Below, piece after piece: positions 23,484 to 30,550 of a stretch of 30,904 nucleotides of DNA. The stretch spans positions 1 to 30,904 of the forward strand of contig CAZFVR010000022.1 of assembly GCA_964522215.1 (NCBI GenBank), given 5' to 3'. Every line of letters begins with the position of its first letter. The stretch's first letter is position 1. A program made the position numbers and the translations under genes. The DNA is from CAG-390 sp964522215 (GTDB lineage: Bacteria; Bacillota; Clostridia; Oscillospirales; CAG-272). The notes under the pieces were generated by a model that saw only the letters and a program-made list of their open reading frames with translations, ran no database searches and was not told the origin of the DNA.

Positions 23484-24470
23484 ATGGGAGATCGTGAATG
23501 GGAGCGAGAGCGATACCGCCAAAAGCTTATAGGCAGGCAAAAGCGCGCACCGCGAGAGGACAGGGCAAAACCCAAAAAGCAACAGCCCAAGATCAACACC
23601 CCCAAAATAATACTAAAGTGCGCGGCAGCCTGCTTACCGTTTTTGATCCTTGCGGCCATTGCGGCGGCACTGCTGTGGGGCGGCAAGCAAAAGATCACGG
23701 ACGGCGAGGCGCATTTTTACTTTTTTGATGTGGGGCAGGCTGATGCCGCCGTGGTGATGACGCGAGACAGCTGTATTCTTATTGATGCCGGCTCAAACAT
23801 ATCCGCCGTACACCTTACCGAAAAGCTACGTACCGCGGGAGTTGAGCGAATAGACCTTGCAATATTTTCGCACGCGCATGAGGATCATATCGGCGGCGGG
23901 GACAGTGTGATAGAGGAGTTTGAGGTGGATAGGATACTTATGCCGCAGAGCGATGCCTACTCCGCAACGCTTGATAGGCTCAACGCTGCCGCCGAGCGGC
24001 GAGGCGTGACGATCGACTATACCGATACCGTCAGCTCACTGACCGTCGGTGAGCTGACGGTCGAGATCCTGCCTACGCTGCCTAACTCAGAGGACGAAAA
24101 CGAAGCCTCCGCCATCATAAAGATCCGCTATGGGGATACCGTGGCGATATACACGGGAGATGCGGGAGCGGAAAGCGAGCGGCATCTGCTCTCCGCGCTC
24201 GGTCAGGAGGCACTTGATTGCGACATTTTAAAGGTAGGCCATCACGGCTCTGATACATCAAGCTGCAGTGAGTGGACAGACGCCCTCTCGCCTGCCTTTG
24301 CGGTGATATCCTGCCAAAGGGGCAACGAATACGGCCACCCGAGCTACAATGTTTTGCGGCGCTTGCAGAATGTCGGCGCCACCGTCTGCCGCACAGACAG
24401 CGACGGCAGTATATTGCTCATAAGCGATGGCAACGGGATACGTTGGGCAAAAGCGGAGGAGAATAAATAA
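23484..24470 (+). CDS. ComEC/Rec2-type MBL-fold metallohydrolase, membrane-anchored
   Basis: The 328-residue protein has a strongly charged N-terminus (about 1-40), one TM helix (about 43-63) and a metallo-beta-lactamase fold of the ComEC/Rec2 C-terminal type. Motifs are FFDVGQADAAVV, LIDAG, the metal site SHAHEDHIGG, YTGDAG, GHHGSDTSS and YGHPS. As a stand-alone domain without the ComEC channel it is probably an extracytoplasmic hydrolase, with nucleic acid or a nucleotide as possible substrate; this is inference. The start at 23484 has GGAGG 5 nt upstream; a further ATG at 23463 has none. It ends at a convergent terminator. Confidence 0.87.
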   Translation: MGDREWERERYRQKLIGRQKRAPREDRAKPKKQQPKINTPKIILKCAAACLPFLILAAIAAALLWGGKQKITDGEAHFYFFDVGQADAAVVMTRDSCILIDAGSNISAVHLTEKLRTAGVERIDLAIFSHAHEDHIGGGDSVIEEFEVDRILMPQSDAYSATLDRLNAAAERRGVTIDYTDTVSSLTVGELTVEILPTLPNSEDENEASAIIKIRYGDTVAIYTGDAGAESERHLLSALGQEALDCDILKVGHHGSDTSSCSEWTDALSPAFAVISCQRGNEYGHPSYNVLRRLQNVGATVCRTDSDGSILLISDGNGIRWAKAEENK

Positions 24471-24497
24471 AGATAGTAAAGATAGTAAAGATAGTAA
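24471..24497 (+). repeat. Three tandem copies of a 9-nt repeat
   Basis: AGATAGTAA is repeated three times without change directly after the TAA of the metallohydrolase gene and directly before the terminator stem. It looks like a replication-slippage product; no function is evident. Confidence 0.9.
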
Positions 24498-24545
24498 AGA
24501 GCAACGTCCCTCGGGGGTCACCGGACCCACGAGGGACGTTGCTCT
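24498..24545. terminator. Convergent terminator hairpin
   Basis: A 16-bp stem (24498-24513 with 24530-24545) encloses an inner GGGTC/GACCC hairpin with an ACCG loop. On the plus strand a TTATTTTTA follows after a few bases; on the minus strand TTTACTATCTTT follows. It serves the metallohydrolase gene and the membrane-protein gene that meet here. Confidence 0.8.
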
Positions 24546-24575
24546 CTACATTATTTTTAGTATATCGTATGCCGC

Positions 24576-25811
24576 TTACTTATCGACCGCGCCGGTCGTG
24601 GCATCACCGGCGGCATCCTTATCCTTTTTGGCCATGATGCGGACAAGGATATCGTCATCCGGGCTGTACGCGGTCTCGGCTACCCGATCCAGCAGCTCAC
24701 GCTCGCTGATGCGCTCGGTGGCAGTGCGCCCGCCATCCGCCGCTCCCACGGCGGGGATCGGCTGCTGTGCCGCACGGCGGCGCAGGATGAACAGCGCGCA
24801 GGTAGCTATCAACAGCACGACAGCAGCAAGGGAGAAATATAGCAGGCTGTGCCTCCCCGCATCCGCGACCGTGTCGGAGATTTGCATTATTTCAGCTCCG
24901 CCAAGCTGATCGACAACCTTCATCGTGCCCTCCGCTGCATTGATGTAGATATATCCTTCCTCAATTACGCCTGCTTGAGCGAAGCTTTTTTTGTCAGCCA
25001 AGCGCACCTCGGTACAGCCGTTATTATATTTTGCGGTGTAGTATTGCATAAGCTTATCTGCAAGATCGGCATCATAAGGCTTGCCGGAGGCATCCAGGCA
25101 GCGCACAATTTTTATCACCGCGCGGTTGGCATGCACATCTATTGAAGCCGCTACCGAGACGAGCAGCTGATCATAGGTATATGCGCCGTCAGGACCATCC
25201 ACCAAGACCGCCTTTTTGTATGCGGCATCGCCGCGCGACTCGATATCTCCTACCACCTCACGGCACGCCCCCTCAAGCTCGCTGTAGGAATATTTCATAT
25301 CCACCGCGTCCCCCGTCCGGGTGACGGCGCTGCACTCAAAGCTTACTTTTATATCGGCGTATTCGGTATACATTGCACGCAGCAGGGCGATGGCGGCGTC
25401 AGAATCGTCCAGCACCAGCACGGTGTACTCATTGGCCGTGTGGGTGACCATAACCTCACCGCCGATCACCTCGATCCTATCCTGCGTAACGCCTGCAACA
25501 TTTGCGGGATAGCCACCGTCCATCCACCGCTTCCAAAGCGCGGGAAAGCTATCCGCGCGAGAGGATACACCCTTATTGCCGCTCACCTTTTGCGTATCCT
25601 CCGAGAGGAGCGGCGGCTGCGCGGGGGAGGTCACCTCATAGATAACGATCTCCTTGCCGGATATCGATGACATCTCCGACACGTCATAATACCCCGCCGC
25701 GGCAGATAACTGCCAAACCGCTGTCATTGTACAAGTCACGCACACCAAAAGAGCAACACACAGCAGCCTTTTGACCGTATTTTTTCTTTTTTCATTAGTT
25801 AATATCTTCAT
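24576..25811 (-). CDS. Two-TM membrane protein downstream of an ECF sigma gene, possible anti-sigma factor
   Basis: The 411-residue product has a short basic cytoplasmic N-terminus (1-15), a TM helix (about 16-36), a large external domain (about 40-320), a second TM (about 322-343, LLYFSLAAVVLLIATCALFIL), an RRR stop-transfer signal and a 65-residue cytoplasmic tail. I recognise no domain. The position, 72 nt after the sigma factor gene on the same strand, suggests it controls or is controlled by that sigma factor, but it has no zinc-binding HxxxCxxC anti-sigma motif. The start at 25811 is chosen for GAGG just upstream and for the basic-then-hydrophobic N-terminus; the frame is open to 25862. 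Confidence 0.75.
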   Translation of the reverse strand: MKILTNEKRKNTVKRLLCVALLVCVTCTMTAVWQLSAAAGYYDVSEMSSISGKEIVIYEVTSPAQPPLLSEDTQKVSGNKGVSSRADSFPALWKRWMDGGYPANVAGVTQDRIEVIGGEVMVTHTANEYTVLVLDDSDAAIALLRAMYTEYADIKVSFECSAVTRTGDAVDMKYSYSELEGACREVVGDIESRGDAAYKKAVLVDGPDGAYTYDQLLVSVAASIDVHANRAVIKIVRCLDASGKPYDADLADKLMQYYTAKYNNGCTEVRLADKKSFAQAGVIEEGYIYINAAEGTMKVVDQLGGAEIMQISDTVADAGRHSLLYFSLAAVVLLIATCALFILRRRAAQQPIPAVGAADGGRTATERISERELLDRVAETAYSPDDDILVRIMAKKDKDAAGDATTGAVDK

Positions 25812-25883
25812 TTTGACCTCAACCTCTGATCCTTGTGATATTTTTGATCTTTGCCGCCGCACACGCGGCCTTTATTCCGGCCT

Positions 25884-26402
25884 TTATTTCAACAACTCCC
25901 GCAGGCGTGTCACCGCGCGGCGATATCTGAAATACACCGTTGCCGTGGGCACACCAACCGACTCTGCGATCTCCCTAAAGCCGCAATCCGCCACGGCGCG
26001 CAAGGTAACTATCTCGCGGTCAAGCGGCTCGATGCGTGCAAGCGCCGCCAAAATATCCAGCCTTGCATCGGCATCATCAGACTCTCCCGCGCCGTGTGCG
26101 CTCACCGACTCGTCAAGCTCCACCGTCTCGCGAACGCGGCGCGAGCGAAGCAGGTTCAGTGATGCATTGTGAGTCACGCGAAAGATCTAAGCGCGCGGAT
26201 CTCTGACATCCTCCCCCGGCGGGTCGCAAAAAAGCGTAGCAAACACCTCCTGAGTAACATCCTCGGCCGCATAGTTGTCCCCGAGAATACGCAGAGCCAC
26301 CGTGTAGACCGGGGTCTTAAGACCCTGCCAAAGCTGTTCGCAGGCCTGCTCGTCACCGTTGCGCACCGATGGCAGCAAGCTTTTTATCTCAGTGTTTGTC
26401 AT
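25884..26402 (-). pseudogene. ECF RNA polymerase sigma factor interrupted by an in-frame TAG
   Basis: Reading from the ATG at 26402 gives a normal RpoE-like sigma factor of 172 residues, except for TAG as codon 72 (26189-26187). Region 2 is intact (about 10-60, with YTVALRILGDNYAAEDVTQEVFATLF), and the same frame continues after the TAG with IFRVTHNASLNLLRSRR and a complete region 4 (about 115-172, with LDREIVTLRAVADCGFREIAESVGVPT split across it). Sigma factors of this type usually read PRAWLFRIAxN here, so TAG stands where Trp is expected and one base change (TGG to TAG) explains it. The GTG at 26177 could restart region 4 alone but has no ribosome binding site. It may be a pseudogene, a sequencing error or a suppressed stop. 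Confidence 0.85.
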
Positions 26403-26482
26403 GGGATAATTACCTCGCTTTCATATACTATGACACCCGAGCCACGCGGTTTTTTTAACCAAAATGAAAAAAATATATTTTT

Positions 26483-26515
26483 TAGGGATCGAGCCGCTGC
26501 GCGGCTCGATCCCTA
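26483..26515 (-). terminator. Hairpin after the GH106-like gene
   Basis: A 15-bp perfect stem (26483-26497 with 26501-26515) with a 3-nt loop lies 51 nt after the stop of the minus-strand glycosidase gene. On that strand a T-run (TTTTTTT) appears only about 11 nt later; on the plus strand TCATTTTTTG follows directly. It probably ends the glycosidase transcript before the sigma gene. The rest of 26403-26482 should hold the sigma gene promoter, which I could not define. Confidence 0.65.
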
Positions 26516-26565
26516 TCATTTTTTGTTCTCTTTGTTCTCTTTCCCACGATGGGGGAGATATGCTC

Positions 26566-28896
26566 TTACCGCAGTGCCGCCTCCGTCTCGTCCGGCAAAA
26601 GTGAGATCTGTATCCCCCCACGCCTTGCCTCCTCGTTTTCGGATATCAGCACAGCGCACCCCGCTGTTGGCAGATCAAGATCGAGAGCTGTGTATATCTC
26701 GCCGCTGACACGCGCATACCTGAATTCGCAAGCGCGATACTTACCCAGGAGCGGGTCATATCTGCGCGGCGCGTGCGCCCCGCGGAGGTAAACGGTGGTC
26801 TTTGCATCGGCATCGGTGGTGTTGGTGAAAAAGAAGATATCCTCCTCCCCGCGCCGTGCGTGACGGTGGCTGTATATTCCGCCATCCGGCAGATGCTGCT
26901 TAAGCCCCAAGCGAACGAACTCGGTATAGGGATTATTAAGCGCACCGGTGGACTCGTAACGCGGAAAATCCGGCAGATAGATATCAAAATCAATGCCTAT
27001 CGCCGCAAGCGCACCCGCAATGTCTCGGCTCTGCACCATGGCAGTACCATCCGCGGCGGTAAGCGAAAAGTACAAAAAGTACGCCTCGCCGCCGTTTTCG
27101 TTTTTGTTATAGCAATAATCGGTAATATAGGCAGGGTCGCTTGCCCGCGCACCGAAAATGTGGTCAACTATCTCGCACATCTCGCGGTCGCCGTCCTCCT
27201 GCCCCGGCGTAAATTCAAAGGCACGGCGCGGCAGAGCGCCTGTGGCGATTATCTTACCGCCCGCATCGTAATAATCACGCAAGACGCGCATTGATGCCAA
27301 TGAGCAGATATCTGCGGCAGGCAGAATGACGGCGCGGAACGCCTCATCCTCCTTTTGCCCCGGCATGCGAAGATGTCCGCGCCCCACCTCTGCGCCGCCC
27401 GCAACGGCATCCGGATGCAGGAGCATCACATCATGCCCGGTAGTGAGGCATATCATGTCGATGACCGTCATATAATCGGCGTTGTTAGGGGTATCGGGGT
27501 ATTCATAGCCATCTATCTCGGCATCATAAAAATTGACCGCCGAGTGGAGCGAGTAGATAGGATATATCACGGCGATATCCGCTATCTGCCGCGCTCCGCG
27601 CAATACACGGCGCATGCGCCGTCCAAAGGCACAAAGCATATCCATGGGCTCCTCATTGTTTTCGGTGGGAAGCGGCAGGTGCATGGCCGCAAGGTTGGCG
27701 CCGCGTGCAAAGGCATGCTCGGCATCGCGCAGATAGATCCCCCGCCGCAGACCGCGGTAATCGCGGAACAATTCGCACCCAACATCAAGGTGACCTATGC
27801 CAAACGCCGCACCCGCGGCGACCTTGACGGAGTTCATACCGTAAAGATACGCCCGTTCAAATACTCCGCAGGGGGATACCGTGTTATCCAGCATTGCATC
27901 CCCGGTTATAGGCGAGCACTGCGAGAGCTTTGGCTCGGAGATATTGCCGAACAGGGTCAGCCCCATCTCCTCCGCGAACTCATCAACGGCACGCAAAAAA
28001 CCGCCACGCAACATATGCGCACGGCAATCAAAGAACAGCGCCTTGAGGTGCGCGTGGTCGTTGCCTATCGAGTCAAACAGCGCAGGGTAGTAGGGCGCGG
28101 GATCAAAGCCGTATTTTTCCTCAAAGACAGAATTGAACGCGGGGTCCCAATCGCGGCGGTTGCGAGAGCCGTAGCAAAGGTGGCGGTAGCAGAGAACGGT
28201 CAATACCCGCCCAACATAGGGGCGTAGTATATCATCAAACAGCGCCCAAACGGTGCGCACAAAGCGCGCCGAGGCCTCATACGAGAGCAGGTTCACCCGC
28301 CGCCCCTCGGTGTCCACAATACAGGTGTACTCTGTCACCGTCCAGTTGCCGTAGGGCGCCCGCCAGTGGAGGACATCCTCATCCGTCAGCTTGCGCAGAT
28401 CCAGCGTCTCGCCGCTTGCTTCATGCAGAGCAGTCAGAGCCATCCTGTCGCCGTCATGCAGGGTCAGGTGCAACTCATCGCGGTCGGAGCAGGGGTAGGA
28501 ATGATATATAAGAGTCCGCGCGCGGGTGGCATCCTCGTATATGGCATCCTCCGCATCTATCAGCGTGCCCTCCATAAACTTATCAAGTGTGAACGCCACC
28601 TTGATGCCCGCACGCTCGGCAATAGGCAGCAGTGCGCGGTAAAACTCACGCCGCGCCTCGATCGCCGCGCCGCCCTCCGCATCATCTGAGAGCGTATCGG
28701 CGGGCAGATAGGGTATCACACCGCCCGCGCCAAGCGCAACATAGCGGGAGATAACCCCCTCAAGCTCCTCTGTCGGTGTATCAAAATCTATAAAAACAAA
28801 GGGACGTTCGCCCGCCGTGCCGTCAAGCGCATCCTCTGCCGGCTCCCAAAGGCCGGAGGTATCCTCTGTGTATCCAAATTGCTCCTGCTGGTTCAT
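26566..28896 (-). CDS. Large glycoside hydrolase-like protein (GH106-like)
   Basis: The 776-residue protein has no signal peptide or TM segment, so it is probably cytosolic. Several stretches resemble GH106 alpha-L-rhamnosidases and relatives: FNSVFEEKYGFDPAPYYPALF, a middle region with DIAVIYPIYSLHSA, DYYDAGGKIIATGALP, and a late beta-sandwich segment with EDIFFFTNTTDADAKTTVYL. The N-terminal part (FIDFDTPTEELEGVISRYVALGAGGVIPY) fits the start of a TIM barrel. The start at 28896 is chosen because the family-like sequence begins there and GGAGG lies 11 nt upstream; the frame is open to 29151. It is transcribed alone from the promoter at 28973-29001. The substrate (rhamnoside or another glycan) is uncertain. 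Confidence 0.65.
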   Translation of the reverse strand: MNQQEQFGYTEDTSGLWEPAEDALDGTAGERPFVFIDFDTPTEELEGVISRYVALGAGGVIPYLPADTLSDDAEGGAAIEARREFYRALLPIAERAGIKVAFTLDKFMEGTLIDAEDAIYEDATRARTLIYHSYPCSDRDELHLTLHDGDRMALTALHEASGETLDLRKLTDEDVLHWRAPYGNWTVTEYTCIVDTEGRRVNLLSYEASARFVRTVWALFDDILRPYVGRVLTVLCYRHLCYGSRNRRDWDPAFNSVFEEKYGFDPAPYYPALFDSIGNDHAHLKALFFDCRAHMLRGGFLRAVDEFAEEMGLTLFGNISEPKLSQCSPITGDAMLDNTVSPCGVFERAYLYGMNSVKVAAGAAFGIGHLDVGCELFRDYRGLRRGIYLRDAEHAFARGANLAAMHLPLPTENNEEPMDMLCAFGRRMRRVLRGARQIADIAVIYPIYSLHSAVNFYDAEIDGYEYPDTPNNADYMTVIDMICLTTGHDVMLLHPDAVAGGAEVGRGHLRMPGQKEDEAFRAVILPAADICSLASMRVLRDYYDAGGKIIATGALPRRAFEFTPGQEDGDREMCEIVDHIFGARASDPAYITDYCYNKNENGGEAYFLYFSLTAADGTAMVQSRDIAGALAAIGIDFDIYLPDFPRYESTGALNNPYTEFVRLGLKQHLPDGGIYSHRHARRGEEDIFFFTNTTDADAKTTVYLRGAHAPRRYDPLLGKYRACEFRYARVSGEIYTALDLDLPTAGCAVLISENEEARRGGIQISLLPDETEAALR

Positions 28897-28972
28897 AAAG
28901 CCATCACGCCTCCATGTATCGTTTGTACTCTGCCGTCGGGACATTCCCCGCACGGCGGTAACAGTCGTATTT

Positions 28973-29001
28973 ATTATACCACGCCGCGAGTGGATTGTAA
29001 A
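28973..29001 (-). promoter_or_regulatory. Sigma-A promoter of the GH106-like gene
   Basis: On the minus strand TTTACA (29001-28996) and TATAAT (28978-28973) are 17 nt apart. The leader can form a GCCGT/ACGGC hairpin with inner GGG/CCC pairs near 28930-28957. Confidence 0.8.
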
Positions 29002-29074
29002 GTATAAATAGCTCACGGCAGCAATATTTGCGCGCCGATATTTACAATATTCGCCGAGTTTTTTATAAAAACTC

Positions 29075-29103
29075 TTGACATAATAAAAAAGATATGATAT
29101 AAT
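29075..29103 (+). promoter_or_regulatory. Consensus sigma-A promoter of the rpsF operon
   Basis: TTGACA (29075-29080) and TATAAT (29098-29103) with a 17-nt spacer form a perfect consensus promoter, as expected for a ribosomal protein operon. Confidence 0.9.
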
Positions 29104-29116
29104 AATTAATCGATGC

Positions 29117-29184
29117 GGGGACAGGCGTGTCCCCGTCTCCTTGCCGTGCAAAAAATTGCACGGACGTAAAGTCCATAGGGAGGT
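29117..29184 (+). promoter_or_regulatory. Structured rpsF leader, possible S6:S18 autoregulatory site
   Basis: GGGGACA (29117-29123) pairs with TGTCCCC (29128-29134), and CCGTGCAA (29144-29151) pairs with TTGCACGG (29156-29163). CTCC (29137-29140) can pair with GGAG of the ribosome binding site (29179-29182), which would close the whole leader and hide the start. In many bacteria the S6:S18 complex represses this operon by binding a CCG-containing leader hairpin; this leader is a candidate, not a confirmed match. Confidence 0.5.
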
Positions 29185-29190
29185 AATAAT

Positions 29191-29631
29191 ATGGAAAAAG
29201 AAATCAGAACAAACGCATACGAATGCATGTTTGTTGTGGATCTGAGCGCAGGCGTTGACGCCGCACAGCCCACAGTACAGAAGTTCGTAGATCTCATCAA
29301 GAACAATGGTGAGATAGTTGACGTTGCCGAGTGGGGCAAACGTCGCTTTGAGTACCCCATCAACGACATGAATGAGGGCTACTACACAGTCGTGACCTTT
29401 AAGGCACCCGCCTCATTCCCCAATGAGCTTGAGAGACTTCTCAACATCGACGAGGCTGTTCTCCGCTCGATGGTAGTGAAGATCGACGAGGCAGTTGCCG
29501 AGAGAGTGGCACGTCGCGCCGCTGACAGAGCTGCAGCCGCAGCTGAAGCCGCAGCAGCCGCCGAGGCAGCACCCGAAGCCGAGGAGGCCGCTCCCGCTGA
29601 GGAGAGCGCCAACGAAGAGGCCGCTGAGTGA
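29191..29631 (+). CDS. rpsF: 30S ribosomal protein S6
   Basis: S6 binds S18 and 16S rRNA in the platform of the small subunit. The core (about 1-98) shows YECMFVVDLSA, the EWGKRRFEYPINDMNEGYYTVVTF stretch (in two parts around residue 50-75) and LERLLNIDEAVLRSMVVKID, all typical. The 146-residue product has an Ala/Glu-rich tail of about 45 residues beyond the usual 95-100, seen in many Clostridia and Actinobacteria and likely disordered. GGGAGG lies 7 nt before the ATG. First gene of the classical rpsF-ssb-rpsR operon. Confidence 0.97.
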   Translation: MEKEIRTNAYECMFVVDLSAGVDAAQPTVQKFVDLIKNNGEIVDVAEWGKRRFEYPINDMNEGYYTVVTFKAPASFPNELERLLNIDEAVLRSMVVKIDEAVAERVARRAADRAAAAAEAAAAAEAAPEAEEAAPAEESANEEAAE

Positions 29632-29668
29632 TCCTATCGCAAAAGCGAAAATAAAGGAGAGATGAATC

Positions 29669-30139
29669 GTGGCAAACCTCAATCTTAACAAAGCTGTTTT
29701 GTGCGGAAGACTTACCGGCGACCCCGAGCTTAAAACAACTCAAAACGGTATATCGGTAGTATCTTTCACACTTGCGGTAAATCGCCGCTATCAGTCGCAT
29801 TCGGCAGACGGCCAGGCGCAGCAACAGGCTGACTTTATCAGTTGTGTCGCATGGAGGCAGACCGCCGAGTTCATATCCCGCTATTTCAGAAAGGGCTCGT
29901 CCCTTTGCATAACCGGCTCGATACAGACCAGAAACTGGCTGGATCAGCAGGGTCAAAAGCACTACTCCACCGAGGTCGTGGTCGATGAGGCAATGTTTGT
30001 CGATTCACGCAGTGAGAGTCAACAGCGCATGTCGGCAGCTCCCGCCGCGGGCACACAGTATGCCCCGGAGGCCTACGCCACCCCCGGAGCGGCAGACAGC
30101 TTTGATGTCATAAAGGGTGACGACGATCTTCCCTTCTGA
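29669..30139 (+). CDS. ssb: Single-stranded DNA-binding protein
   Basis: SSB coats single-stranded DNA in replication, repair and recombination. The 156-residue product has an OB fold at about 1-110 (NKAVLCGRLTGDPELK, FTLAVNRRY, DFISCVAWRQTAEFISRYF, GSIQTRNW), a flexible linker rich in Ala, Ser and Gln, and the acidic tip DDDLPF that recruits partner proteins. The start is the GTG at 29669 with GGAGAG upstream. It sits between rpsF and rpsR as usual in Firmicutes. Confidence 0.97.
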   Translation: MANLNLNKAVLCGRLTGDPELKTTQNGISVVSFTLAVNRRYQSHSADGQAQQQADFISCVAWRQTAEFISRYFRKGSSLCITGSIQTRNWLDQQGQKHYSTEVVVDEAMFVDSRSESQQRMSAAPAAGTQYAPEAYATPGAADSFDVIKGDDDLPF

Positions 30140-30151
30140 CATCACTTGATT

Positions 30152-30197
30152 CGGCGCAACATGGGGGTCCCCCCGCGCCGCGATCCGCCACGGCGGA
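30152..30197 (+). other. Two hairpins between ssb and rpsR
   Basis: CGGCGC (30152-30157) pairs with GCGCCG (30175-30180) around an inner G-run/C-run pairing (30163-30174); TCCGCC (30184-30189) pairs with GGCGGA (30192-30197). No U-run follows, so these are more likely mRNA processing or stability elements than terminators. Confidence 0.5.
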
Positions 30198-30224
30198 CAT
30201 TAATGAAAGGTATGGTTTAATATA

Positions 30225-30497
30225 ATGGATAAACAGGTTGAAAAGGAGCGCGCCCCTCGCGCTGCCCGTCCCCAGAACACCAACCGCAGAAGAAGAAAAG
30301 TTTGCGCCTTCTGCGAGGATAAGATCGATTACATCGATTACAAGGAATCCGGCCGTCTTCGCAAGTACATCAGCAGCGAACGCGGAAAGATCCTTCCCCG
30401 TCGTGCCTCCGGCACATGCGCAAAGCATCAGCGTGAGCTGCAAAAGGCTATCAAGCGCGCACGTGAGATGGCTCTTCTGCCCTACATCGACGGCTGA
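30225..30497 (+). CDS. rpsR: 30S ribosomal protein S18, zinc-binding form
   Basis: S18 pairs with S6 in the small subunit. The 90-residue product has the typical IDYIDYKESGRLRKYISSERGKILPRR core (split across residues 34-60) and GTCAKHQRELQKAIKRAREMALLPY. It keeps four metal ligands, Cys 27, Cys 30, Cys 65 and His 68, so it is the zinc-containing form rather than the Cys-free paralogue used under zinc shortage. The nearest ribosome binding site (GAAAGG, about 30205-30210) lies about 14 nt upstream, further than usual. It ends the operon at a strong terminator. Confidence 0.97.
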   Translation: MDKQVEKERAPRAARPQNTNRRRRKVCAFCEDKIDYIDYKESGRLRKYISSERGKILPRRASGTCAKHQRELQKAIKRAREMALLPYIDG

Positions 30498-30514
30498 TAT
30501 AAGTAAAAAAATCC

Positions 30515-30547
30515 GACCGCCCCGCGTAAGCGAGGCGGTCTTTTTTT
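30515..30547 (+). terminator. Intrinsic terminator of the rpsF operon
   Basis: GACCGCC (30515-30521) pairs with GGCGGTC (30534-30540), with further inner CGC/GCG pairing, followed directly by TTTTTTT. Confidence 0.9.
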
Positions 30548-30550
30548 GTT

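Noticed and set aside
26187..26189. General reassignment of TAG to an amino acid
   Set aside because: No other gene among 30 contains an internal TAG, so TAG is not a regular sense codon here; rare suppression or mutation remain open.
26403..26482. ECF-type autoregulated promoter before the sigma gene (AAAAAACC and GTCA elements)
   Set aside because: The spacing between the two elements is about 13-14 nt, shorter than the usual 15-17, and the elements match poorly.
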